DNA of 20,378 bases from Hyphomicrobiales bacterium. GTDB taxonomy: Bacteria > Pseudomonadota > Alphaproteobacteria > Rhizobiales > Kaistiaceae. Numbering within the stretch: position 1 is the stretch's first letter; each line of letters begins with the position of its first letter. The notes under the pieces were generated by a model. That model was not told where the DNA came from, did no database searches, and worked only from the letters and a program-made list of their open reading frames with translations. This document shows, in pieces, positions 7,736 to 14,960 of the stretch. The stretch covers positions 1 to 20,378 of the forward strand of contig JAFKJZ010000173.1 in the NCBI GenBank assembly GCA_017305815.1, written 5' to 3'. Both the position numbers and the translations under genes were made by a program.

Positions 7736-8251
7736 TCAGGTGACCGTTTCGCCAACCCTGCCCGAAGCGGGAATTGTCGATCCGAGGCGAAGGAGCGCGT
7801 CGCCCTCGACCCGGCAGCGCTGCCACTCGACGAGGCGGCGGGCGCCCTGCGCCTCGTAGAAGGCGATCGACGGCGCGTTCCAGTCGAGCACCGACCACTC
7901 GTAGCGCCCGAGCGCTTCCGCGACGCAGCGCCGCGCCAGATCGGCGAGCAGCGCCTTGCCGATGCCGTGGCCACGGAACTCCGGCCTCACGAACAGATCT
8001 TCGAGGTAGATGCCGTGGCGGCCGTTGAAGGTCGAGAACGTATAGAACCAGAGTGCGAAGCCGGCCGGCTCGCCGTTCCACTCGGCGATCTCGCAGAACA
8101 CTTTCGGCGCATCGCAGAACAGCGCCGCATCAATCGCGACCGCGTCGGCCTCGACCTCATGCGCGAGCTTCTCGTAGTCGGCGAGCGCCTTGACGAAGTC
8201 GAGCACCAGCGGCGCGTCGCCCGGGCGGGCGTGTCGAAGGACGAGGGACAT
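7736..8251 (-). CDS. GNAT N-acetyltransferase, diamine/SSAT-like
   Basis: A 171-residue acetyltransferase resembling spermidine/spermine or thialysine N-acetyltransferases: the N-terminus has the R-x-A-R-P-G-D pattern, the core reads YLEDLFVRPEFRG, and the acetyl-CoA loop RGHGIGK is at residues 93-99. The strand after it, WSVLDWNAPSIAFYEAQGA, carries the W-N-x-x-A-x-x-F-Y pattern of this subfamily with the general-acid Tyr. The likely substrate is a small amine, but the exact one cannot be read from sequence. ATG at 8251 has GGAG seven bases upstream. It is 17 bases downstream of the broken DUF4424 gene and 39 bases upstream of yqhA, so it is probably part of the same transcript. Confidence 0.88.
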   Translation of the reverse strand: MSLVLRHARPGDAPLVLDFVKALADYEKLAHEVEADAVAIDAALFCDAPKVFCEIAEWNGEPAGFALWFYTFSTFNGRHGIYLEDLFVRPEFRGHGIGKALLADLARRCVAEALGRYEWSVLDWNAPSIAFYEAQGARRLVEWQRCRVEGDALLRLGSTIPASGRVGETVT

Positions 8252-8268
8252 TTGCAGACTCCGGGGCT

Positions 8269-9112
8269 TCAGGGCGCTTCGGCGCGCGGCTGCAGGATCA
8301 TGATGTCGAGATCCTGCTGCGGTTCGAAATTCGTCTTCACCACCTCGAACTGGGTCGGGCCGATCTTCTTCACGCCCTCGGCGCAGAAGGAGACGAGATT
8401 CCTAGGCGAGCCCTTGTCGACGACGAGGCGGAACCTGGCGATCGGGCCCGCCCAGTTGCTGCCGGTGCGCAGCACATAGGAGACGCGGTTCTCGAACAGG
8501 CTGTTGCCGCCATCGGGCGTGAGCCCGGCGCGCGCCGACTTCAGGAAGGCGTCGTCCATGCAATACTTCTGGCGGTACACCTCGAACCAGGGCTCCGACT
8601 GCGCCTCTGGCGCAACGAAGGACACGTCGGCGGATTGGCCGACGCTCGGCCGGTAGCTGTGCTCGACGACGATGCGCTTGCCGGCCGGAAAGGTCTGCTC
8701 GCGGTAGAAGACCGTCGACAGCAGCCAGTTCGGCGCGAGATGCTTCACCATCCCCTTGCCGTCATTATCATATTCGTCGATCGCGGCGAGGCCGAGCTGG
8801 ACCAGATTGTCCTTGGAAATTCTGCGGATCCTCGACCGGGATCGAGACCATGAAATCGATGCTGCCCTGGATGTCCGGCATCGGGAAGGCGACCAGCGTC
8901 GTCACGTCGTGGTCGGCGTGGTTCTCGAAGGTGTAGCGGACCCGCACCTCGTCCAGCGAGATGAAAAGGTCCTCGGACTGCATCTCGATGTCCTCGGTCA
9001 GGACATAGACGAGGCCACCGGTCGAAAGCGCGGCGGTTGAATCATTGGCCCTCGCCGGCGCAGCCGATGCGGCGGCAAGCAGAAGGGCGAGGCAGGCGGT
9101 CGCGGCGCGCAT
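8269..9112 (-). pseudogene. DUF4424 family exported protein, broken by an internal out-of-frame deletion
   Basis: Two reading frames of one gene. The N-terminal part (ATG at 9112, GGAG nine bases upstream) has a signal peptide ending near ARA, then NDSTAALSTGGLVY and MQSEDLFISLDEVRVRY, as expected for DUF4424. It stays recognisable to EDPQNF (~100 residues), then runs into unrelated residues and stops at 8768. The C-terminal part is in the +1 frame: it begins KDNLVQLGLAAIDEYDNDGK and goes on through FYREQTFPAGKRIVVEHSYRP to the stop at 8269 (~180 residues). The frames meet at about 8806-8822. By my memory of the family, some 50-80 residues between them are missing, so this is a deletion that is not a multiple of three rather than a simple one-base slip. 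The function of the family is unknown. The alternative is an assembly error at this point. Confidence 0.75.
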
Positions 9113-9203
9113 GACGGGGAACTCCGGCCAAGGATCGGGATTCCAGCTCTATCAGCCCCCTGCCCCGGCGGTCGAGCCCGACGGCATCAGGACGTAACCC
9201 CGG

Positions 9204-9998
9204 TCACACGGCGATCGGCGCCTTGATGGCGGGCGCGGGATCATAGCCGACGAGCTCGAAATCCTCGAAGCGGAAATCCTCGATCCGCTTCACCGACGGG
9301 CTGATCTTCATGGTCGGCAGCGGCCGCGGCGTGCGCGAAAGCTGTAGCCGCGCCTGCTCCAGATGGTTGGAATAGAGATGCGCGTCGCCGAGCGTGTGGA
9401 CGAAATCGCCCGGCTTCAGCCCCGTCACCTGCGCCACCATCATGGTCAGCAGCGCATAGGAGGCGATGTTGAACGGCACGCCGAGGAAGATGTCGGCCGA
9501 GCGCTGGTAGAGCTGGCAGGAAAGCCGCCCTTCCGCGACATAGAACTGAAAGAGGCTGTGGCAGGGCGGCAGCGCCATGTCGTCGACCTGCGCCGGGTTC
9601 CAGGCGGAGACCATCAGCCGGCGCGAATCCGGCTTGTTGCGGATCATCTCGATGACATTGGCGAGCTGGTCGATCGTGCGGCCGTCGGGCGCGGGCCAGG
9701 AACGCCACTGCGCGCCGTAGACCGGGCCGAGATCGCCATTCTCGTCCGCCCATTCGTCCCAGATCGAGACGCCGTTTTCCTTCAGGTATCGGATGTTGGT
9801 GTCGCCGGCGACGAACCAGAGCAGCTCATGGATGATCGAGCGGAGATGCGCCTTCTTGGTCGTGACCAGCGGGAAGCCGTCGGCCAGGTTGAAGCGCATC
9901 TGGTAACCGAAAACCGAAAGCGTGCCTGTCCCCGTGCGATCCTCCTTGCGGACTCCGTGGTCGAGGACGTGCTGCATGAGGTCGAGATACTGGCGCAT
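9204..9998 (-). CDS. thyA: Thymidylate synthase ThyA
   Basis: Methylates dUMP to dTMP using methylene-tetrahydrofolate, releasing dihydrofolate that FolA recycles. From the ATG at 9998 the product is 264 residues, the same length as E. coli ThyA, and starts [21 protein letters not shown]. The phosphate-binding DRTGTGT motif is near residue 20, the catalytic Cys is Cys146 in [12 protein letters not shown], and the dUMP-binding segments [14 protein letters not shown] and HLYSNH are intact. A longer in-frame start at 10109 would add 37 residues without family support. The Shine-Dalgarno sequence is weak. It heads the minus-strand run and is divergent from the membrane protein gene at 10213, with 214 bases between that must carry both promoters; I see no clear -35/-10 pair. 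Confidence 0.96.
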   Translation of the reverse strand: MRQYLDLMQHVLDHGVRKEDRTGTGTLSVFGYQMRFNLADGFPLVTTKKAHLRSIIHELLWFVAGDTNIRYLKENGVSIWDEWADENGDLGPVYGAQWRSWPAPDGRTIDQLANVIEMIRNKPDSRRLMVSAWNPAQVDDMALPPCHSLFQFYVAEGRLSCQLYQRSADIFLGVPFNIASYALLTMMVAQVTGLKPGDFVHTLGDAHLYSNHLEQARLQLSRTPRPLPTMKISPSVKRIEDFRFEDFELVGYDPAPAIKAPIAV

Positions 9999-10212
9999 GA
10001 AAACGTCCGCGATAGAGCCGGCTGGAGATTCGAGACTGTCGCGACCATACAACGGCTGGGGTCGCGGATCGAGTTTGCGCCGGCGAAGCATGGAGAATTT
10101 GCACGGCAACGCGGACTGCGCTCAACTGCGGATGGCGCTCCGCAGCCTCGAGCCTGCCGGGGACGAGATGCGATTCTTCGACTTCCAGGAATTCAGCTTC
10201 CAGGAGCGTGGC

Positions 10213-10803
10213 ATGTCTCAGACGATCAACAACCCGGACGTCTATCTGCATGTCCGCGTCATCATCGGCATCATCCTCGGCCTCAGCGTTTCCCGGCTAT
10301 TGAGCGGACTGAGCCGCTTCGCCCAGCATCCGCTCCGCAACCCGGTCTTCGTCACACATCTCCTCTGGGTCGCCTTCGCCTTCCTGTGCGTGGTGCATTT
10401 CTGGTGGTTCGAGTTCTATCTCGCCTCGGTCTCGGAATGGACCTTCGAGCTCTATATCTTCATCATCTTCTATTCGAGCCTCTACTTCGTGCTCTGCGCC
10501 ATCCTGTTTCCCGACAGCCTGGCGGAATACGCCGGCTACGAAGACTATTTCATGTCGCGCCGGCAGTGGTTCTACGGGTTGGTCGCCGCGATCTTCCTGG
10601 TCGATCTGGTCGATACCGCGATCAAGGGCAGCGCCCATTTCCACTCGTTCGGCATCGTCTATCCGGCGCGGAACATCATCTATGCCGGCGTCGCCATCGT
10701 CGCGATGTTCGTCGCCGACAAGCGCTTCCATCTTGCGATCGCCGTCCTCGGCCTCGCCTTCCAGATCTTCTGGATCCTGCGCGCCTTCAGCACCTTGCAC
10801 TGA
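10213..10803 (+). CDS. Six-helix integral membrane protein, family not recognised
   Basis: A 196-residue hydrophobic protein with about six predicted membrane helices (13-33, 47-69, 79-99, 118-137, 152-168, 173-192) and short loops. Notable residues are a Trp/His/Phe cluster at the end of helix 2 (VVHFWWFEFYLA), an acidic loop SLAEYAGYEDYF between helices 3 and 4, and KGSAHFHSF before helix 5. I do not recognise the family. Start: ATG at 10213 with AGGAG six bases upstream; an in-frame ATG at 10168 would add 15 polar residues and lacks a good ribosome site. It is a single gene on its strand, divergent from thyA and convergent with the efflux gene 27 bases away. GC content and codon use look like those of its neighbours, so it is probably resident. 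Confidence 0.8.
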   Translation: MSQTINNPDVYLHVRVIIGIILGLSVSRLLSGLSRFAQHPLRNPVFVTHLLWVAFAFLCVVHFWWFEFYLASVSEWTFELYIFIIFYSSLYFVLCAILFPDSLAEYAGYEDYFMSRRQWFYGLVAAIFLVDLVDTAIKGSAHFHSFGIVYPARNIIYAGVAIVAMFVADKRFHLAIAVLGLAFQIFWILRAFSTLH

Positions 10804-10830
10804 GACGCGCGGGATCCGAAGGAAAGCCGG

Positions 10831-12048
10831 TCATTCCGCCGGGGCGGCGACCGGGCGGCGACGGCGGCCGAGCGTCACCTGCGCCAGGGTGAAGGCGATG
10901 ACGCCGCAGCCCGCGATGCCCGCGATCATCGGCAGCGCCGTGCCGTCGAGGAAGAGCCCGACGACAGCCATGACGACGGCGCCGGTCGCCATCTGCAGCG
11001 TGCCCATCAGCGCGGAGGCGGTGCCGGCGATCTCGCCATGCTCGTCCAGCGCCAGCACGGCGGAGGCCGGAATGACCAGGCCCAGGAAGCCGTTGGCGAC
11101 GAACAGCATGCCGATGATCACCGGTAGACCGTCGATGCCCGACAGGACGAGCAGGAACAGGACCACCACCGCGGCGGCGAAGCCGGAGACCGCGACGCGC
11201 ATCACCCGCGCCAGGCCGAACATCGACCCAAGCTTGCCGTTCAGCTGCGAGAAGCCGAAGAACGACACCGCATTGATCGAGAAGGCCAGGCTGTATTGCG
11301 TCGGCGTCAGGCCGTAGTGGTCGATCAGCACGAAGGACGAGTTCGCCAGATAGGCAAAGAAGCTGGAGATGCCAAACGCGCCGATGAAGACGAGGCCGAG
11401 GAAATGGCGGTCGCGCAGCAGCAGCCAGTAGCCGGCGAGCGCGCTGCCGATGCCGCTTTCGACGCGGTCTTCGGCCGGCCGGGTCTCCCGCAGCGCCAGC
11501 GCCAGCAGCAGAATGCCGAGGATCGCCGCCACCATGACGATCCAGAAAATGGCGCGCCAGGAGGCGAACGCCGTCACGGCGCTGCCGGCGAGCGGTGCGA
11601 GGATGGGCGAGACGCTGAAGACAAGCATCAGCATCGACATCAGCTTCGCCGCCTCGTTGCCGGTATGCAGGTCGCGCACGATGGCGCGCGGCACCACCAT
11701 GCCGGCGCAAGCGCCAAGCCCCTGCACGAAGCGGAACGCCACCAGCATCTCGACATTCGGCGCCATCGCGCAGCCGATCGAGGCGAGCGCGAACAGCGCC
11801 AGGCCGAAATAGAGCGGCGGCTTGCGGCCGACCATGTCGGCGAGGGGGCCATAGATCAACTGGCCGAAGCCGACCGAGAGAAAGAACGCCATCAGACTCA
11901 TCTGCACGGCGCCTGTCGAGGCGCCGAGATCCTGCCCGATCGACGGCAGAGCCGGCAGATACATGTCGATGGCAAACGGCCCGATGGCGCTCAGCAGGCC
12001 GAGAATGACGGCGTAGCGCAGCAGCGATGAAGACATGACGGACACCAT
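10831..12048 (-). CDS. Bcr/CflA family multidrug efflux MFS transporter
   Basis: A proton-driven drug efflux pump of the drug:H+ antiporter-1 (12-helix) group. The 405-residue product starts with helix 1 followed by PFAIDMYLPALPSIGQDL, the Bcr/CflA signature with the membrane-embedded Asp, then GPLADMVGRKPPLYFGL (MFS motif A between helices 2 and 3) and RFVQGLGACAGMVVPRAIVRD (motif B region with the functional Arg). Twelve hydrophobic segments are visible. ATG at 12048 and ATG at 12036 are both possible, each with a weak ribosome site. Substrates cannot be inferred; known members export bicyclomycin, chloramphenicol or sulfonamides. The upstream region has an inverted repeat over a predicted promoter and leader hairpins, suggesting regulated expression. 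Confidence 0.92.
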   Translation of the reverse strand: MVSVMSSSLLRYAVILGLLSAIGPFAIDMYLPALPSIGQDLGASTGAVQMSLMAFFLSVGFGQLIYGPLADMVGRKPPLYFGLALFALASIGCAMAPNVEMLVAFRFVQGLGACAGMVVPRAIVRDLHTGNEAAKLMSMLMLVFSVSPILAPLAGSAVTAFASWRAIFWIVMVAAILGILLLALALRETRPAEDRVESGIGSALAGYWLLLRDRHFLGLVFIGAFGISSFFAYLANSSFVLIDHYGLTPTQYSLAFSINAVSFFGFSQLNGKLGSMFGLARVMRVAVSGFAAAVVVLFLLVLSGIDGLPVIIGMLFVANGFLGLVIPASAVLALDEHGEIAGTASALMGTLQMATGAVVMAVVGLFLDGTALPMIAGIAGCGVIAFTLAQVTLGRRRRPVAAPAE

Positions 12049-12059
12049 GAATGCGGGCG

Positions 12060-12102
12060 ATCCAAATCGCGCAGGACGGCAAAGCCGTTGCGAAATCTGG
12101 AT
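12060..12102 (-). promoter_or_regulatory. Leader hairpin in front of the Bcr/CflA gene
   Basis: The minus-strand transcript can fold into a long hairpin: the outer arms are 12060-12072 and 12090-12102 (ATCCA/TGGAT at the base, GCG/CGC inside, with two G-U pairs and one mismatch), and the inner stem ACGGC/GCCGT closes an AAA/TTT loop. The base is 11 bases upstream of the ATG at 12048 and includes the only GGA near it. That the hairpin limits ribosome access is inference. Confidence 0.5.
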
Positions 12103-12120
12103 CCCCGAAAGAATGTGAGC

Positions 12121-12155
12121 AGCCGTTCTGGCGCCCGGGCGCCGTGGCTTTTTTC
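12121..12155 (+). terminator. Terminator-like palindrome with T tract (plus strand)
   Basis: The 14-base perfect palindrome GGCGCCCGGGCGCC (12130-12143) is flanked by AGCC (12121-12124) and GGCT (12146-12149), which can extend the stem, and is followed by six T residues. In form it is a plus-strand intrinsic terminator, but I find no plus-strand gene upstream to terminate. It would stop antisense transcription from the efflux gene or shield ssrA. On the minus strand it lies in the predicted efflux-gene leader preceded by A residues. Confidence 0.45.
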
Positions 12156-12172
12156 TGTAATGATCGGCACAA

Positions 12173-12200
12173 TAACTAGCATCCGTGCCGCCCGCGTCAA
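12173..12200 (-). promoter_or_regulatory. Predicted sigma-70-type promoter of the Bcr/CflA gene
   Basis: On the minus strand TTGACG (12200-12195, preceded by C giving CTTGAC, the preferred alphaproteobacterial -35) is followed after 16 bases by TAGTTA (12178-12173). Transcription would start near 12166 and give a leader of about 118 bases. The -35 is good, the -10 is moderate. Confidence 0.45.
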
Positions 12201-12219
12201 GCGCGTTCGGCGCGGATGC
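12179..12219. promoter_or_regulatory. Imperfect 12-base inverted repeat overlapping the predicted efflux promoter (operator candidate)
   Basis: GCATCCGTGCCG (12179-12190) and CGGCGCGGATGC (12208-12219) are reverse complements with one mismatch, separated by 17 bases. The repeat spans the -35 element and spacer of the promoter read toward the Bcr/CflA gene, a usual place for a dimeric repressor. No regulator gene lies next to it, so the binding protein is unknown. It could also form a hairpin in an RNA from either strand. Confidence 0.45.
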
Positions 12220-12371
12220 CCCATCTTGCCGCTTCGGCGTGACGCGATTGCAACGTCGGCGCCGCCGAACCGGGCGCTCACGCGCGGTTTCCCGTGCGTT
12301 TCCCCTTCCCTGCGCAGACAGGGCGGTCCCGACACCTAGTCATGGCCGTTTCGATCGCCTATATCAGCTTT

Positions 12372-12692
12372 GCCGGTGCAAGCCGGCTATGGCGATAAAC
12401 TGTCATCGAAATAAACCCATCGGACCCGGGGGCGGTACCCGGCGCCTCCACCCAAGCCCACCCTTGAAATGGTGGTTTTCGGCGGGGGCGAAATAGGATC
12501 GACGAGGGCGTAAAGGGTGTGCTTTCGCTCGGCATGGTACCGCCGTTATCGGACCAAATCTGTAGTTGCAAACGACAACTATGCTCCGGTGGCTGTTGCC
12601 GCGTAAGCGGTACCGGTACCGAAATAAAAGTCCTCACGGGTAGCACTGTGTAGGCGGGGTCCGGAGGCACCTGGCAACAGAAGCCTCCACTT
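12372..12692 (+). ncRNA. ssrA: Circularly permuted two-piece tmRNA (ssrA)
   Basis: Rescues stalled ribosomes and tags the nascent protein for proteolysis. The gene has the permuted alphaproteobacterial order: acceptor piece first, then a short intervening segment, then coding piece. Acceptor-stem halves are CGCCTCC (12443-12449) and GGGGGCG (12484-12490), which pair over seven positions with the G3-U70 pair that alanyl-tRNA synthetase reads. The T stem is CCGGG/CCCGG (12426-12430, 12438-12442) with a seven-base GGCGGTA loop. The intervening segment (about 12453-12483) has a CCACC/GGTGG hairpin. In the coding piece the tag frame starts at GCA 12568. CCGC-GTAA-GCGG forms a hairpin around the stop, and CTGT/ACAG with GGAGGC/GCCTCC (12646-12688) can form a pseudoknot. 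The outer ends are approximate; TATATC at 12360-12365 is a possible -10. Confidence 0.9.
12568..12606 (+). other. tmRNA tag reading frame (ANDNYAPVAVAA)
   Basis: Reading from the resume codon GCA at 12568 gives twelve residues, ANDNYAPVAVAA, then TAA at 12604-12606. The AND start and the AVAA end are typical of alphaproteobacterial ssrA tags; the two terminal alanines form the ClpX recognition end, while the N-terminal part is what the SspB adaptor binds in this lineage. The preceding bases GTAGTT fit the conserved stretch that sets the resume codon. Confidence 0.88.
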
Positions 12693-12989
12693 CCTTCCCT
12701 CTCCCGCTTGCCGGCCCGTCCGCGCCAATTCGCTCCGCCCGAGCGATGCGTCCCGATGCCAAGCGCTCTTCCTCGCCCATGAATTCGGCGCTTTCACCGG
12801 CATGAAGGCAGGTTCCGGGCCGCTTATGCGAAAACCAGGGCTTCGCGACCTTGACTTATCCGGGCGGTAGATCGAGTTTTCGCTTCGACGAGGCTCGTCA
12901 GGGAGCCGTTTTTAGCGCGGGTCCGCGGCTTGGCCGCACCGGGTGCCTGTCTCGACCCCGACCGCATTGATTCTGGGTAGTCGCCCTTC
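12693..12989. other. Non-coding interval between ssrA and sspB
   Basis: About 300 bases with no credible gene. It contains CCCTCTCCCGCTTGC near 12698, similar to half of the REP-like unit at 2499 but without its partner arm, a CTTGAC at 12850-12855 without a matching -10, and a weak stem with a T tract at 12892-12913. The sspB promoter should lie here, but I cannot place it. Confidence 0.5.
12892..12913 (+). terminator. Weak intrinsic terminator candidate downstream of ssrA
   Basis: GGCTC (12892-12896) and GAGCC (12903-12907) form a five-base stem with a six-base loop, followed by G and five T residues. It is the only stem with a T tract between ssrA and sspB, but the stem is short and it is some 200 bases beyond the apparent tmRNA end. 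Confidence 0.3.
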
Positions 12990-13508
12990 ATGGCTGAAGA
13001 TCTGATCCGCTACGACATTCTGGCCCAGGACGCGCTTCGGGGCGTCGTGCGCAAGGTGCTGGCCGAGGTTGCCAAGACCGGCCTTCCCGGCGACCACCAT
13101 TTCTATGTCACCTTCGAGACCCGTGCGCCCGGCGTCCGCATCTCGACGCGGTTGATGACCGACTACCCCGAAGAGATGACGATCGTCATCCAGCACCAGT
13201 ACTGGGACCTCTCGGTCACCGAGCACGCCTTCGAGATCGGCCTGTCGTTCAAGGGCGTGCCGGAGCGGCTGCTGGTGCCGTTCACGGCGCTGAAGTCCTT
13301 CGTTGACCCGTCGGTGCAGTTCGGCCTGCAGTTCGAGACGGCGCCTTCGGAAGAGGATGCACTGGAAGGCAGCCACGAGATGGAAGACGTCGACACGTCG
13401 CCGCTCGTGCTCGACACACCGGACCGTGTCGAGGAAGAGCCGGCCGAGCCGAGCGAAAAGCCGGCGGCCGAGGTCGTGCGTCTCGACGCGTTCCGCAAGA
13501 AGAGCTAA
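12990..13508 (+). CDS. sspB: ClpXP adaptor SspB (alphaproteobacterial type)
   Basis: Binds the ssrA tag and delivers tagged proteins to the ClpXP protease in the cytoplasm. The 172-residue product has an N-terminal folded domain (residues ~1-110: LIRYDILAQDALRGVVRKVL, HHFYVTFETRAPGV and the core QYWDLSV) typical of alphaproteobacterial SspB. A long acidic, Pro/Glu-rich linker follows (~112-158), then a short basic C-terminus, VVRLDAFRKKS, which fits the place of the ClpX-docking peptide of SspB proteins (inferred). ATG at 12990 has only a weak ribosome site. It lies just downstream of ssrA, which encodes the tag it recognises, and 60 bases upstream of fumC, with which it may be co-transcribed. 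Confidence 0.9.
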   Translation: MAEDLIRYDILAQDALRGVVRKVLAEVAKTGLPGDHHFYVTFETRAPGVRISTRLMTDYPEEMTIVIQHQYWDLSVTEHAFEIGLSFKGVPERLLVPFTALKSFVDPSVQFGLQFETAPSEEDALEGSHEMEDVDTSPLVLDTPDRVEEEPAEPSEKPAAEVVRLDAFRKKS

Positions 13509-13568
13509 TCCCTCTCCGACTTTCCCTGAACGATGCCGCGCCTGCAGCGGCGGATAGAGGCTGACCAC

Positions 13569-14960
13569 ATGACGACGACCCGCATCGAAACGGATACTTT
13601 CGGCCCGATCGAGGTGGCATCCGACCGCTACTGGGGCGCGCAGGCTCAGCGTTCGCTGGGCAATTTCAAGATCGGCATCGAGAAGCAGCCGCTGCCGATC
13701 GTGCGGGCGCTCGGCGTCATCAAGCGCGCCGCGGCGGAAGTGAACGCCAAGCTCGGCCGCCTCGATCCGGAACTCGCCAAGACGATCGTCGCCGCCGCGC
13801 AGGAAGTCATCGACGGCAAGCTGGACGACCACTTCCCGCTCGCAGTCTGGCAGACCGGCTCGGGCACCCAGTCGAACATGAACGCCAACGAGGTGATCTC
13901 GAACCGCGCGATCGAGATGCTCGGCGGCGTGATGGGCTCGAAGAAGCCGGTCCATCCGAACGACCACGTCAACATGAGCCAGTCGTCGAACGACACCTAT
14001 CCGACCGCGATGCACGTGGCCGCGGCCGAGGAGATCGTCCACCGCCTGCTGCCGGCGTTGAAGCACCTGCACGCGGCGCTGGCCGCCAAGTCGAAGGACT
14101 GGGCCTCGATCGTCAAGATCGGCCGCACCCACACTCAGGACGCCACGCCGCTGACGCTCGGCCAGGAATTCTCCGGCTACGCCCAGCAGGTCGAAAACGG
14201 CATCCGGCGCATCGAGATGACGCTGCCGGACCTGATGCAGCTCGCGCAGGGCGGCACCGCCGTCGGCACCGGCCTGAACGCGCCGATCGGCTTTGCCGAG
14301 GACGTCGCGGCGGCGATCGCGTCGATCACCGGCCTGCCCTTCACCTCGGCGCCGAACAAGTTCGAGGCGCTCGCCGCCCATGACGCCATGGTGTTCTCGC
14401 ACGGTGCCATCAACACGGTCGCCGCGTCGCTGTTCAAGATCGCCAACGACATCCGCCTGCTCGGCTCCGGCCCGCGCGCCGGCCTCGGCGAGCTGTCGCT
14501 GCCCGAGAACGAGCCGGGCTCGTCGATCATGCCGGGCAAGGTCAATCCGACACAGTGCGAGGCGCTGACCCAGGTCTGCGTCCAGGTGTTCGGCAACAAT
14601 GCCGCCCTCACCTTCGCCGGCAGCCAGGGCCATTTCGAGCTCAACGTCTACAACCCGGTGATGGCCTACAACTTCATCCAGTCGGTGCGGATCCTCGCCG
14701 ACGCGGCCGTCTCGTTCACCGACAACTGCGTCGTCGGCATCGAGCCGCGCCTCGACAACATCCGGTCGGGCGTCGAGCGCTCGCTGATGCTGGTCACCGC
14801 GCTGGCGCCGAAGATTGGCTATGACAACGCCGCCAAGATCGCCAAGACCGCGCACAAGAACGGCACCACCCTGCGCGAGGAGGCCGTCGGCGGCGGCTAC
14901 GTCACCACCGAGGAGTTCGATGCGATCGTCCGTCCCGAGGACATGATCAGCCCGAAATAG
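13569..14960 (+). CDS. fumC: Class II fumarate hydratase FumC
   Basis: Interconverts fumarate and malate in the TCA cycle; an iron-independent, homotetrameric cytoplasmic enzyme. The 463-residue product has [17 protein letters not shown] at its start, [12 protein letters not shown] near residue 98, the [10 protein letters not shown] active-site segment, [16 protein letters not shown], and the superfamily signature [11 protein letters not shown] at residues 317-327, with catalytic Ser319. The ATG at 13569 has GAGG eight bases upstream and gives the standard length; an in-frame ATG at 13533 would add 12 residues with no family support. It follows sspB closely and is followed by a strong hairpin at 14993-15037. 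Confidence 0.97.
   Translation: MTTTRIETDTFGPIEVASDRYWGAQAQRSLGNFKIGIEKQPLPIVRALGVIKRAAAEVNAKLGRLDPELAKTIVAAAQEVIDGKLDDHFPLAVWQTGSGTQSNMNANEVISNRAIEMLGGVMGSKKPVHPNDHVNMSQSSNDTYPTAMHVAAAEEIVHRLLPALKHLHAALAAKSKDWASIVKIGRTHTQDATPLTLGQEFSGYAQQVENGIRRIEMTLPDLMQLAQGGTAVGTGLNAPIGFAEDVAAAIASITGLPFTSAPNKFEALAAHDAMVFSHGAINTVAASLFKIANDIRLLGSGPRAGLGELSLPENEPGSSIMPGKVNPTQCEALTQVCVQVFGNNAALTFAGSQGHFELNVYNPVMAYNFIQSVRILADAAVSFTDNCVVGIEPRLDNIRSGVERSLMLVTALAPKIGYDNAAKIAKTAHKNGTTLREEAVGGGYVTTEEFDAIVRPEDMISPK

Noticed and set aside
8768..9112. N-terminal DUF4424 frame as a complete small secreted protein
   Set aside because: Its last ~14 residues are unrelated to the family, and the C-terminal half of the same family follows immediately in another frame, so it is one broken gene.
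9999..10109. N-terminal extension of thyA
   Set aside because: The ATG at 9998 gives exactly the family length and start; the extension is a basic, non-conserved stretch.
12698..12716. CCCTCTCCCGCTTGC near the ssrA 3' end as a third REP-like unit
   Set aside because: Only a half-unit matches; there is no complementary arm and it could belong to the tmRNA 3' flank.
12850..12880. CTTGAC as the sspB promoter -35
   Set aside because: No acceptable -10 hexamer occurs 16-19 bases downstream.
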